A stretch of 64,000 nucleotides of DNA, from assembly GCF_900104795.1 (NCBI RefSeq), contig NZ_FNTG01000001.1, positions 3,658,001-3,722,000 of the forward strand, given 5' to 3'. The position numbers and the translations under genes are program-made. The notes under the pieces were generated by a model. That model made no database searches, was not told the DNA's origin, and worked only from the letters and a program-made list of their open reading frames with translations. The stretch is from Burkholderia sp. WP9. Its GTDB lineage: Bacteria > Pseudomonadota > Gammaproteobacteria > Burkholderiales > Burkholderiaceae. Shown one piece after another: positions 9,247-17,375 of this stretch. Each line of letters opens with the position of its first letter. The stretch's first letter is position 1.

Positions 9247-9525
9247 TTAGCGCTTGTTGACTGCGTCCTTGAACGCCTTACCAGCCGTGAACTTGACGGT
9301 CTTGGCGGCCGGGATCTTGATAGTTTCGCCGGTCTTGGGGTTACGACCCGTACGTGCTGCGCGCTTGCCCGAACCGAAGCTGCCGAAGCCGATCAACTGG
9401 ACCGCATCGCCCTTCGACACAGACTTCTTGATCACTTCAAGCAACGTGTCCAGCGTTTCACCGGTTTGAGCCTTGCTGGCGCCCGTCTGTCCTGCGACGG
9501 CGTCGATCAGTTCCTGTTTGTTCAT
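9247..9525 (-). CDS. hupB: DNA-binding protein HU, beta type
   Basis: This is a small nucleoid-associated protein that bends DNA as a dimer. The 92-residue sequence is almost canonical: [11 protein letters not shown] at the start, the [18 protein letters not shown] beta-arm region with the intercalating NPKTG(E), and [15 protein letters not shown] at the end. A Shine-Dalgarno AAGGAA precedes the start, with a TATAAT box about 50 bases upstream and its own terminator, so it is a single-gene unit. HU also assists DnaA at replication origins, and origin-like DnaA box elements lie about 2.5 kb away. Confidence 0.97.
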   Translation of the reverse strand: MNKQELIDAVAGQTGASKAQTGETLDTLLEVIKKSVSKGDAVQLIGFGSFGSGKRAARTGRNPKTGETIKIPAAKTVKFTAGKAFKDAVNKR

Positions 9526-10018
9526 TAAGGTTCCTTTCTGAGTTTAGGTTGACACGAACAGCGCGAACGCGCCGATTATACGTGCGCGGGCCGCGCCGTC
9601 GAGCAGCTCCGGCTCCGGATCCCCTCCGGACCAATAGCGCCGGACAGATGACTGTCCGTCGGCCGTGCTGCCGCTCCCTTCGCGGCGCTTGCTATGATAG
9701 CGCAGCGCAAACCCAATCAGGATAAGGGTTTCGAAGAATTGCACGGTTGCGGAGCGGATAAAGCAACGAAACTGCCATTTTTGCTCCCGGCGACCTTCAA
9801 CCGAGGGCTGAAACCCAATCCGGACGGGGCTTGGCGTTGGTATTTGCCAACGTTCAGCGCGTCTTTTTCGCCGTTCGGCGAGCTGTGCTCGGGCGGTAAC
9901 GTTCAACCCGCGTGTGAAAAAACGCTCGCCGGCTCAAGTTTTCTTATCCCCCACGGGGGCCTTGGCGCGAAGCGACAGGTTCTGGGGGCCTTTTTCCGAG
10001 CGTCATTTTCCGTCGCGC
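9526..10018. other. Intergenic region between hupB and mnmC
   Basis: This 490-base stretch holds the hupB promoter on the minus strand. On the plus strand there is a TGCTATGAT extended -10-like sequence at 9690-9698, which could serve mnmC. An open frame from 9914 continues into mnmC, but its first 35 codons look non-coding and are not part of the MnmC fold. Confidence 0.4.
9575..9580 (-). promoter_or_regulatory. -10 box of the hupB promoter
   Basis: The minus strand reads a perfect TATAAT here, leaving a leader of about 45 bases before the HU start codon. The -35 region is poor, so the call rests on the -10 match and position. Confidence 0.5.
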
Positions 10019-11989
10019 ATGACTGATCCGCTGATCCCCGCCGTCCTCGCTTTTCGCGACAACGGCACGCCTTTCTCGCCGCTTTACGACGATATCTATC
10101 ACAGCGCCGTGGGCGGTCTCGAACAGGCCCAATATGTTTTCCTGCGCGGGAACGCGCTACCCGAGCGGTGGCAGGGCCGCCGCGTCTTCACCGTGGTCGA
10201 AACCGGCTTCGGCATGGGCATCAACTTTCTGGTGACCTGGGCCGCCTGGCGTGCCGACTCGTCGCGCTGTGAGCGGCTGCATTTCGTGTCGACTGAGAAA
10301 CATCCGTTTACCGTCGACGATTTACGCAAAGTAGTAGCCGCGACCATTTCCGATCCGGAGATTGCGGGCCTCGCACAAGCCCTCGCGAACGCCTGGCCGA
10401 TGCTCGTTCCTGGCACGCATCGGCTCGAGTTCGAAGAAGGGCGCGTCGTGCTCACGCTCGTTTTCGCCGACGCGCAGGACAGCCTGCCGGCCTTGAGACT
10501 GCGTGCCGATGCTTTTTACCTCGACGGATTCGCGCCGGCCAAAAACCCCGAACTCTGGAATCCCGCGATCTTCAAGGCGCTCGCGCGCCTGGCGGGCGAG
10601 GGCGCCACCTTCGCCACTTACAGCAGCGCCGGCGAGATCAAACGTGCGTTGACGCAATGCGGCTTCGAATACCGCAAGGTGGACGGCTTCGGCTGGAAAC
10701 GCGCGATGCTGGTCGGCCACTTCGCCCCCCGCTGGCGCGTGCGGCGTTACGAGCCGCCCGCGCCGCTCGCGCTCGGCGAGCGCCATGCCGTGGTGATCGG
10801 CGCCGGGCTGGCCGGCTGCGCGGTGATCGAACGGCTCGCGGCGCGCGGCTGGCGCGTCACATCGCTCGAACGGCATGCTTCGGTGGCGCAGGACGCGTCG
10901 GGCAATCCGGCCGGCGTCTTTCATCCCATGATTTCGCGTGACGACAGCGTCGCCTCACGCGTCACGCGCGCGGGCTTTCTGTATTCGCTCAAGCGCTGGG
11001 CCGCCCTCGAACGGCTTGGTTACGGACCAACGCGCGGCGGCCAAGGCCTGTTGCAGATCGCAGCGGACGACGAAGAAGCCCGCTCGATCAGCAACGCGAT
11101 TGCCGCGTCAGGCTATCCATCCGACTACGTGAGGCCCGTCTCGCCGGATGAAGCTCAGCGGCTCGCCGGCATGCCGCTCGCCCGCGGCGGCTGGTTCTTT
11201 GCGCACGGCGGCTGGATCGACCCGGCGTCGCTCTGCGCAGCACAGTGCGCCGCGGCGGGTCAGTTGCTCGAACGACGCTTCGGTGTGGATGTCGCGCGAA
11301 TCGAGCGGTCGGGCGATGAGTGGATCGTGTTCAACTCCGCGGGCGAGGCGCTCGCGCAAGCGCCGGTGGTAATCGTCGCGAGCGCTCACGACGCCGCGCG
11401 CATCGCCGGTTTGCAGCACGCGCCGACTCGCAGCATTCGCGGCCAGCTCACATTGCTGCCGGCCGGCACGGTGCTGCCGCCGCTCGGCATGCCGGTGATC
11501 GGCGAAGGCTACGCTGTACCGCTCGCCGACGGCATGACGCTAACCGGCGCCACCTACGAACTCGACGACCCCGACACCACGCTGCGCGCGGCTGGCCATC
11601 TGGAAAACCTGCAGCGCGTCGCGCAGATGCTGCCGGCCTTCGCGGGCATCGCCGATCGCGCTAAGTCAGCGGCGTTGGCGGGGCGTGTCGCGTTCCGTTG
11701 CGTCACCAGCGATCGCATGCCGATGATCGGCCAGCTCGCCGACGAAGCGCTCGCAGCGCGCGACGCCCAGCGTCTGCGCGGCGCATGGCCACTCGATCTG
11801 CCACGTACGGACGGACTGTACGGCGCATTCGCCTATGGTTCGCGTGGGCTCGTGTGGGCAGCGCTCGGCGCAGAGCTGATCGCCTCGCAACTGGAAGGCG
11901 AACCGTGGCCACTTGAACGGGACCTGGCCGAAGACCTCGATCCCGCGCGCTTTCTGTTGCGCGCATTGCGTCAGGGAACGGTCCGTTAA
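10019..11989 (+). CDS. mnmC: Bifunctional tRNA mnm5s2U biosynthesis protein MnmC
   Basis: MnmC completes the mnm5(s2)U modification at wobble position 34 of certain tRNAs. The N-terminal half (about 1-235) is the SAM-dependent methyltransferase, with VVETGFGMGINFLVTW and DAFYLDGFAPAKNPELW. The C-terminal half is the FAD-dependent oxidase that removes the carboxymethyl group, with the dinucleotide fold VVIGAGLAGCAVIERLAARG at about residue 260. I start it at the ATG at 10019 (MTDPLIPAVLAFRDNGTPFS), giving 656 residues, close to the 668 of E. coli. The longer frame from 9914 lacks family support. MnmG, encoded at 43.4 kb, makes the substrate of the oxidase half, so two steps of one pathway are present. 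Confidence 0.95.
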   Translation: MTDPLIPAVLAFRDNGTPFSPLYDDIYHSAVGGLEQAQYVFLRGNALPERWQGRRVFTVVETGFGMGINFLVTWAAWRADSSRCERLHFVSTEKHPFTVDDLRKVVAATISDPEIAGLAQALANAWPMLVPGTHRLEFEEGRVVLTLVFADAQDSLPALRLRADAFYLDGFAPAKNPELWNPAIFKALARLAGEGATFATYSSAGEIKRALTQCGFEYRKVDGFGWKRAMLVGHFAPRWRVRRYEPPAPLALGERHAVVIGAGLAGCAVIERLAARGWRVTSLERHASVAQDASGNPAGVFHPMISRDDSVASRVTRAGFLYSLKRWAALERLGYGPTRGGQGLLQIAADDEEARSISNAIAASGYPSDYVRPVSPDEAQRLAGMPLARGGWFFAHGGWIDPASLCAAQCAAAGQLLERRFGVDVARIERSGDEWIVFNSAGEALAQAPVVIVASAHDAARIAGLQHAPTRSIRGQLTLLPAGTVLPPLGMPVIGEGYAVPLADGMTLTGATYELDDPDTTLRAAGHLENLQRVAQMLPAFAGIADRAKSAALAGRVAFRCVTSDRMPMIGQLADEALAARDAQRLRGAWPLDLPRTDGLYGAFAYGSRGLVWAALGAELIASQLEGEPWPLERDLAEDLDPARFLLRALRQGTVR

Positions 11990-12032
11990 CGGTGAGTTAA
12001 CCGCTGGCGTCCCCGCATGCTTACCCGATGAG

Positions 12033-12041
12033 TTATCCACT
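12033..12041 (+). promoter_or_regulatory. DnaA box (one mismatch)
   Basis: TTATCCACT matches the DnaA box TTATCCACA in eight of nine positions. It forms an inverted pair with the box at 12048-12056. Confidence 0.6.
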
Positions 12042-12047
12042 GAAACT

Positions 12048-12056
12048 TGTGGATAA
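12048..12056 (-). promoter_or_regulatory. DnaA box, perfect
   Basis: TGTGGATAA is the exact reverse complement of TTATCCACA. It lies seven bases beyond the box at 12033 and faces it. Confidence 0.75.
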
Positions 12057-12226
12057 CTGCGCCGTTTACCCGCGCAACTCATGTGGAGCCGTTGTGGACG
12101 TAAACGGGGTAACTTTGCCGCCGCCGAAAATCGCAAAAAGTTGCTCTTGTATACCCGCCGCTGCCGCACATGCTGTGCATCCGGTTATGCGGTCGGCAAA
12201 CCAATGATTCATTTCGGTAAACAGAA

Positions 12227-12284
12227 GTTATCCACAGAAAACGAGGCACCTTGTTAACTGTTACTACGTATACATACGGTAAAC
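12227..12284 (+). promoter_or_regulatory. Origin-like composite element A: DnaA box, 13-nt spacer, GTTAAC/TACTAC motif
   Basis: A perfect DnaA box (GTTATCCACAG, 12227-12237) is followed by a 13-nt spacer and then a 34-nt motif starting TTGTTAACT and containing TTACTACGT. The same layout, in inverted orientation, occurs at 15389-15446. The TACTAC triplets after a DnaA box resemble DnaA-trio sequences of bacterial unwinding elements. GTAAAC occurs at 12217, 12279 and 12287 around it. Function as an origin is inference. Confidence 0.5.
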
Positions 12285-12839
12285 CAGTAAACAGCAAGGC
12301 CGTGGCTGGAATGAAGCCTATCGACGTAGCTCCGTCCCATGACCCAAGACAAACTGCCTCGGCAGTGTCCCGAAAAACACATCTGCCGAATTCAAACTGG
12401 CCGCATCCGCGGCTGAGTTTGGACGTAAAAACGGTCGCTTTTTCCTCATGTCGGCGAGATAACGTACGTTTTTACCGTTTTGCCAGCATGTTCGTGTCTT
12501 TTCGGTCGAGGCTGAAAAAGCTATGGCACAATCGCCGTTCTTTTCCGCGTCGTGCCTTGCTTCTACAGCGGCACACGCAGCAAACGGAACGGTGCCGCTC
12601 AATCAGAATCTGATTCAAAGTCGACGGCGTTCTTTCACCGTGCCGGTTGCTACGGCCGCACCCCGAATGCGTCAGGCTCCCCGCGGCTGCGGCGCATTCA
12701 GATCATCCGATCGTTGAACACTCGCAACGCTGGCCATGCGAAGCGATCGCGACAGTGAGCGCTCCATGCGCCCACCCGCTCGCCGGCGTCTGCGCCGGTT
12801 CGTGTCGTCTGCCGTTGCTGCAAAGGAGAACCCATCACG

Positions 12840-14045
12840 ATGAATTCGGCGTTTTCATTTTTTCCAGCCTGGCCGCTTTCACCCGACGCCATTTTTTGGG
12901 CTGGTCTCGCATTGCTTGCCGCCGGTCTGTGCGGTGAGCTGTGCTATCGCGCGTGGCGTTTGCCGCGCATTTCCGGGTATGCGGTGATTGGTCTGATTGC
13001 CGGCGCCGCCGGTTCGGGCGTGATCGACGCGGATTCAGCGAGCGCCGCGCGGCCGTTGCTCGATGTCGCGCTAGGCTTGTTGTTGTTCGAACTCGGCAGC
13101 CGCCTCGATTTGCGCTGGATCCGTCGCAATCCGTGGCTGATTCTGTCGAGCGTCGCCGAAGCCACGCTGACTTTCGCGCTCGTGCTCCCGGTCTTGCTGT
13201 TTCTGAACGTGCCGCTCATGGTGGCCACCGTGCTCGCTGCGATTGCCATGGCAACTTCGCCGGCCATGGTGATCCAGCTGAAAACGGAATTGCGCGCGGA
13301 AGGCCAGGTCACCCAGCGTCTGCTGACCTTGACCGCGCTGAACAGCATGTATGCGGTGGTGATCGAGAAGCTCGTGTCCAGCTGGCTGCATCAGGAAATG
13401 TACGGCAACGTATTCGCGACCATCCTGCAACCGCTTTATCTGCTGGTCGGCTCGCTCGTGCTCGCGTATCTGCTCGCGCGCACCTGCACATTCTTTTATC
13501 GACGTTTGAACATGCAGGACGAACATTCGTTCGTCGCGCTGTTCGGCCTCGTGCTGCTGGCCATTGCGGTCGCGCATCTGTTCAAGCTGTCGACCATTCT
13601 TGCGTTGCTGGCCGCCGGCATCATCGTAAAGAATCATGAAGCGCGTCCGCAGTTGTGGCCGGAGCACTTCGGCACGGCCGGCTGGTTGTTGACCGTGATT
13701 CTGTTCGTGCTGACGCTGACTTCGTTCGAATGGAAAGACATTGCGCTCGGCGGCGTCGCGGCGCTGGGTCTGATTGTTGCGCGCCTCGTGGCGAAACTGG
13801 TCGGCGTGCTGGCGTTTGCCAAGCCGAGCGGTTTGAACTGGAAGCAGGGCATGGCGCTTGGTCTGTCGTTATCGCCAATGTCGGCGCTCGCCTATCTGCT
13901 GGTCGACGATACGTACAACCTGTATCCGAATTTCGATCCGCAACTGCGGGCGATCGTCATGTGTTCCATTTTCGTGCTGCAGATTCTCGGGCCGTGGCTC
14001 GTCTATCGCAGCCTCGCGCTGGTGAGCGAACGGCGCGAAGAGTAA
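12840..14045 (+). CDS. CPA2-family cation/proton antiporter, membrane domain only
   Basis: The 401-residue protein is a Kef/CPA2-type sodium (potassium)/proton exchanger domain with about 11-12 membrane segments. Visible family features are RLPRISGYAVIGLIAG near the first helices, a LLLFELGSRLDLRWIRR segment after the fourth and the ATSPAMVIQLKTELRAEGQVTQRLL region in the core. It lacks the RCK/TrkA-N nucleotide-binding domain of full KefB/KefC, so it is not a standard glutathione-gated efflux protein. A clear AAGGAG site 13 bases upstream supports the ATG at 12840. The cation it moves cannot be told from sequence. Confidence 0.82.
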   Translation: MNSAFSFFPAWPLSPDAIFWAGLALLAAGLCGELCYRAWRLPRISGYAVIGLIAGAAGSGVIDADSASAARPLLDVALGLLLFELGSRLDLRWIRRNPWLILSSVAEATLTFALVLPVLLFLNVPLMVATVLAAIAMATSPAMVIQLKTELRAEGQVTQRLLTLTALNSMYAVVIEKLVSSWLHQEMYGNVFATILQPLYLLVGSLVLAYLLARTCTFFYRRLNMQDEHSFVALFGLVLLAIAVAHLFKLSTILALLAAGIIVKNHEARPQLWPEHFGTAGWLLTVILFVLTLTSFEWKDIALGGVAALGLIVARLVAKLVGVLAFAKPSGLNWKQGMALGLSLSPMSALAYLLVDDTYNLYPNFDPQLRAIVMCSIFVLQILGPWLVYRSLALVSERREE

Positions 14046-14170
14046 GTGCGCCAGTGGGCGCACTTCGTTGCTCGAAGCTCGGTGCCTGCTACGCTCCATC
14101 CAGCTTATATTCGATTCAAAAACGGCCGGGCACGTGACCCACACCCGGCCGACCTGACTCAGGGGACGCC

Positions 14171-15286
14171 ATGTCACTCGAACCCTTCATCGACTCGAAA
14201 CCGTTCACCTTCGGTGTCGAACTCGAGATGCAGATCGTCAACACGCATGACTATGATCTGACCAAAGCCGGCTCGGATCTGCTGCGCCTAATCAAGGACG
14301 AAAAGATCCCCGGCAACATCACGCCGGAAATCACCGAAAGCATGATCGAGCTGTCCACCGGCATTTGCACGTCGCATGAGCAAGCCGTCGCCGACTTGCG
14401 CAAGATTCGCGACACGCTCGTTTCGGCGGCCGATCATCTGAACGTCGGCTTGTGCGGCGGCGGCACGCACGCGTTCCAGCAATGGAGTGAACGGCAGATC
14501 GTCGATACGCCGCGCTTCCAGTACCTGTCCGAGTTGTACGGCTATCTCGCCAAGCAGTTCACGGTGTTCGGCCAGCATGTGCATATCGGCTGCCCGGATC
14601 CGAACAGCGCGCTCTACCTGCTGCATTCCATGTCGCGCTTCATTCCGCACTTCATTGCCTTGTCCGCATCGTCGCCGTTCGTGCAGGGTGTCGATACCGG
14701 CTTTCATTCGGCACGACTGAATTCCGTGTTCGCGTTCCCGCTCTCGGGCCGGGCGCCGTTCGTGTTGACGTGGGACAGCTTCGAGGAATATTTCTCGAAG
14801 ATGGTCCACACGGGCGTCGTCAACAGCATGAAAGATTTTTACTGGGACATCCGGCCGAAGCCCGGTTTCGGCACGATCGAAGTGCGCGTGATGGACACGC
14901 CGTTGTCGGTGGATCGCGCGGCGGCGATTGCCTGCTACATCCAGACGCTCGCGCGGCATCTGCTGCTCGACAAACCGATCACGCCGAAGGAAGACGACTA
15001 CCTCGTCTACACCTTCAATCGTTTCGAAGCATGCCGGTTTGGTCTGGCCGGCACCTGTATCAATCCGCAAACGGGCGAACGCAAGACGATTTCCGAAGAC
15101 ATTCTCGAAACGCTGGATCGGATCGCTCCGCACGCCGAAGCGTTGGGTTCGGGTAATGCGCTGGCTGAAATCGGCTCGATCGCTCGCAGTCAGGTCAATG
15201 ATGCGACCTGGCTGCGTGGCGTCGTCGAACGGGAGAAGTCCCTGCACGAAGCCGTCAGGCAACAGTGTTTGCAGTGGCGCGCGTAG
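14171..15286 (+). CDS. YbdK-type carboxylate-amine ligase (glutamate-cysteine ligase 2 family)
   Basis: The protein belongs to the GCS2/YbdK family of ATP-dependent carboxylate-amine ligases, which make a peptide-like bond between a carboxylate and an amine. The sequence [13 protein letters not shown] is the family opening. [32 protein letters not shown], a [22 protein letters not shown] segment and [13 protein letters not shown] are the conserved core. The length of 371 residues is typical. E. coli YbdK has weak glutamate-cysteine ligase activity and its true substrate is unclear, so I give no specific reaction. A terminator follows 35 bases after the stop. Confidence 0.88.
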   Translation: MSLEPFIDSKPFTFGVELEMQIVNTHDYDLTKAGSDLLRLIKDEKIPGNITPEITESMIELSTGICTSHEQAVADLRKIRDTLVSAADHLNVGLCGGGTHAFQQWSERQIVDTPRFQYLSELYGYLAKQFTVFGQHVHIGCPDPNSALYLLHSMSRFIPHFIALSASSPFVQGVDTGFHSARLNSVFAFPLSGRAPFVLTWDSFEEYFSKMVHTGVVNSMKDFYWDIRPKPGFGTIEVRVMDTPLSVDRAAAIACYIQTLARHLLLDKPITPKEDDYLVYTFNRFEACRFGLAGTCINPQTGERKTISEDILETLDRIAPHAEALGSGNALAEIGSIARSQVNDATWLRGVVEREKSLHEAVRQQCLQWRA

Positions 15287-15320
15287 CCGGAGACTGAACG
15301 GCTCGCGGTAAATCGTAAGG

Positions 15321-15345
15321 AAACCCGCCTCGAGCGGGTTTTTTT
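15321..15345 (+). terminator. Rho-independent terminator after the YbdK-type gene
   Basis: An AACCCGC/GCGGGTT stem with a five-base loop is followed by a T run of about seven. Confidence 0.85.
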
Positions 15346-15388
15346 CAATAAATTAAATTTCCAGCTCGGCGTATCTTAGGTTTTATAG

Positions 15389-15446
15389 AGTTAACGTATA
15401 CAGACGTAGTAGTAGTTAACAAGCATTGCGCCGGCCTGTGGACAAC
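15389..15446 (-). promoter_or_regulatory. Origin-like composite element B: DnaA box, 13-nt spacer, GTTAAC/TACTACTAC motif
   Basis: Read on the minus strand, GTTGTCCACAG (15436-15446) is followed by a 13-nt spacer and then TTGTTAACTACTACTACGT. The 34-nt motif matches that of element A in 26 of 34 positions by hand alignment, and the box-to-motif spacing is identical. Three consecutive CTA triplets fit the DnaA-trio pattern. The AT-rich segment lies on the far side of the triplets, as expected of an unwinding region. Function is inference. Confidence 0.55.
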
Positions 15447-15604
15447 TGAATAATTCCCTGCAAAGTCAATGCGCTGCGTAAACCATAAGTGAGCTGATCG
15501 AGGCTGCATGGAGGCCGGTATACGAGGACAACTTCGGTGCGGCCAGGCAGGCCTCGCGGCTTATCAAGAATTGGCGCACAAGCTGTCCTTGCGTTTTCCC
15601 GTGG

Positions 15605-15613
15605 TTATCCACA
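15605..15613 (+). promoter_or_regulatory. DnaA box, perfect
   Basis: A perfect TTATCCACA. It is followed at nearly the same distance as in element A by TTAGCTGT, a weak relative of TTAACTGT, so this may be a decayed third copy. Confidence 0.65.
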
Positions 15614-15823
15614 GCTTGCGTTGGATAAGTTAGCTGTACGATTCGCCGCTCTCGCATAGAATGTCGTTTTCGCTGCCTTGCCTTGCAGGGCGGTAAATTT
15701 TTGAGATAGTAGAAAACCGTCTTGTCCGCAGTTGGGCGAGGCTACCCCACACAGGCTACGGGTGCGGTCGGCGAATGGTTCGCCAGCGGCGCGCGAAAGC
15801 TGTAAATAAACCAATCGAAGATT

Positions 15824-16462
15824 ATGAGCGAAGGCGTATACGGAGAACAGGCGACCGGGCGGGTGACCCACAGCCTATTGCGATTGAGCACGGCAATGCG
15901 GAGCCAGGCTTGGGAATGGGCGGAAGGTGCTGGCCTGACGCCGACTCAAGGCGAAATTCTGGTTTTGCTGATGCAGCGCAAAGGCCCGATGCGTCTCGGC
16001 GAAATTGCCCGTGAAACGGCCCTCACCGCCGCGACAACCAGCGATGCAGTCAGCACGCTCGAGACCAAAGGCCTGGTCGAAAAGCGCCGTGCCCTCGACG
16101 ACGGCCGCGCCCTCGCAGTTCGCCTGACGGCGCGTGGCCGCACGGCTGCGAAGCGCGCCGCGCAATGGCCGGACTTTCTGGCCAAGGCGGTCGGCACGCT
16201 GCGCGACGACGAGCAGGCTGTGTTCTATCGCACGCTGCTCAAGACCGTGCATCAGCTGGAAGCGCAAGGCACGATTCCGCCGCACCGCATGTGCCTGACC
16301 TGCACGCACTTCGAGCCGAGCAAGAATCCGAAGAAGACGCCGCATCATTGCGCGTTGCTCGATCTGAACATGTCGGATACGGATCTGCGCCTCGATTGCT
16401 CGGTGTATGAGATTGCCGACGTCGCCACCCAGAAGAAGACCTGGAAGATCTTCGCCCAATAA
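15824..16462 (+). CDS. MarR-family regulator with cysteine-rich C-terminal extension
   Basis: The first 145 residues form a MarR winged-helix DNA-binding protein: helix-turn-helix LGEIARETALTAATTSDAVS, then a wing with VEKRRALDDGRALAVRLTARG. The last 65 residues are an extension not found in classical MarR proteins, with CLTC, then HHC, then a distal DC, which could bind zinc or an iron-sulphur cluster and make the regulator metal- or redox-sensitive. At 212 residues it is longer than the usual 140-160. No operator was found, and its targets are unknown. The following amidotransferase starts about 125 bases later, so the two may be cotranscribed. Confidence 0.85.
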   Translation: MSEGVYGEQATGRVTHSLLRLSTAMRSQAWEWAEGAGLTPTQGEILVLLMQRKGPMRLGEIARETALTAATTSDAVSTLETKGLVEKRRALDDGRALAVRLTARGRTAAKRAAQWPDFLAKAVGTLRDDEQAVFYRTLLKTVHQLEAQGTIPPHRMCLTCTHFEPSKNPKKTPHHCALLDLNMSDTDLRLDCSVYEIADVATQKKTWKIFAQ

Positions 16463-16588
16463 GGCGGCTTCTTCCGGGACAATCCGCTACACTGCCAGCC
16501 GGCTTTGGCGGGCGGCGCATGCCGCCTGTCAGCCGTCCGGTGCCGCGTGGCGGCAAGTCTTTAGTCAACCTGAAGGTGGGGCAGGCCG

Positions 16589-17302
16589 ATGAATCACGAA
16601 GTTCTGGCCATTCGCCACGTGCACTTCGAGGATCTGGGCAGTCTTGAGCTGGTGCTCGGCGAGCGCGGGCGTCCGGTTCGCTATCTCGATGTCGGGGTGG
16701 CTCGCATCGAGGCGCCGAATCCCGTCTCCGCGTCATTGATGGTGGTGCTTGGCGGCCCGATCAGCGCAACCGACGACGCGCATTACCCGACGCTCGTGCC
16801 GCTGCTGTCCAAGATCGAGAAACGCATAGCGGCGGGTTTGCCGACACTCGGCATCTGCCTTGGCGCGCAACTGATTGCCCGCGCGCTCGGTGCTCGCGTC
16901 TATCCCGCGGGCCGCACCGAACTCGGTTGGACACCGCTTACGTTGACCGATGCCGGCCGCGCTTCGCCGGTGCGTCATCTGGATGGCGTGCAGACTTCCA
17001 TGCTGCATTGGCACGGCGACACCTTCGATTTGCCTGACAACGCGACACGTCTCGCGTCGACTCCTGCGTGCGAGAACCAGGCGTTCGCCTGGGGCAGCCA
17101 TGTGCTGGGTCTGCAGTGTCATCCGGAGATTCGGACCGATCGCTTCGAGCCCTGGCTGATTGGTAACGCCGGTGAGCTTGCGGGCCACGGTATCGACGCG
17201 CGCCAGTTGCGGGCCGAGACCGCGCAGTTCGGTCCCGCGCTCGAAGTCGCCGCGCGCCGGATGTTCAGCGAATGGCTCGATCAGGTCGAGGCGAAACCCT
17301 GA
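16589..17302 (+). CDS. Class I glutamine amidotransferase-like protein
   Basis: A 237-residue stand-alone GATase1 domain resembling the amidotransferase half of GMP synthase. The nucleophile elbow GICLGAQLIARALGA carries the catalytic Cys, and LGLQCHPEIR supplies the His and Glu of the triad. VVLGGPISATDD gives the oxyanion-loop region. Such proteins are usually annotated only as 'glutamine amidotransferase', and the acceptor partner is not encoded next to it. It may hydrolyse a gamma-glutamyl compound, as PuuD-like enzymes do, but nothing here shows that. Confidence 0.88.
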   Translation: MNHEVLAIRHVHFEDLGSLELVLGERGRPVRYLDVGVARIEAPNPVSASLMVVLGGPISATDDAHYPTLVPLLSKIEKRIAAGLPTLGICLGAQLIARALGARVYPAGRTELGWTPLTLTDAGRASPVRHLDGVQTSMLHWHGDTFDLPDNATRLASTPACENQAFAWGSHVLGLQCHPEIRTDRFEPWLIGNAGELAGHGIDARQLRAETAQFGPALEVAARRMFSEWLDQVEAKP

Positions 17303-17375
17303 TAGGTCCGTGCCAGCAGTAAATCCATCGCGGTGCTATGCTCGTTCGCTATTGGGTTTTTACTGGGCGTAATCC

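Larger units (their letters stand above)
11990..12839. other. Long intergenic region with DnaA boxes
   Basis: About 850 bases separate mnmC from the antiporter gene. The first 300 carry three DnaA boxes, five GTAAAC motifs and three GTTAAC motifs, listed separately. The remaining 540 bases (12300-12839) show only short overlapping frames on both strands with no family resemblance, and I see no gene in them. Confidence 0.6.
15287..15823. other. AT-rich intergenic region with DnaA boxes
   Basis: This 535-base stretch begins with the terminator. An unusually AT-rich segment follows (15340-15422, with AATAAATTAAATTT and TTTTATAGAG), then DnaA boxes at 15437 and 15605. Short frames exist on both strands but none resembles a known protein. 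Together with element B it looks like a candidate DNA unwinding region. Confidence 0.55.
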
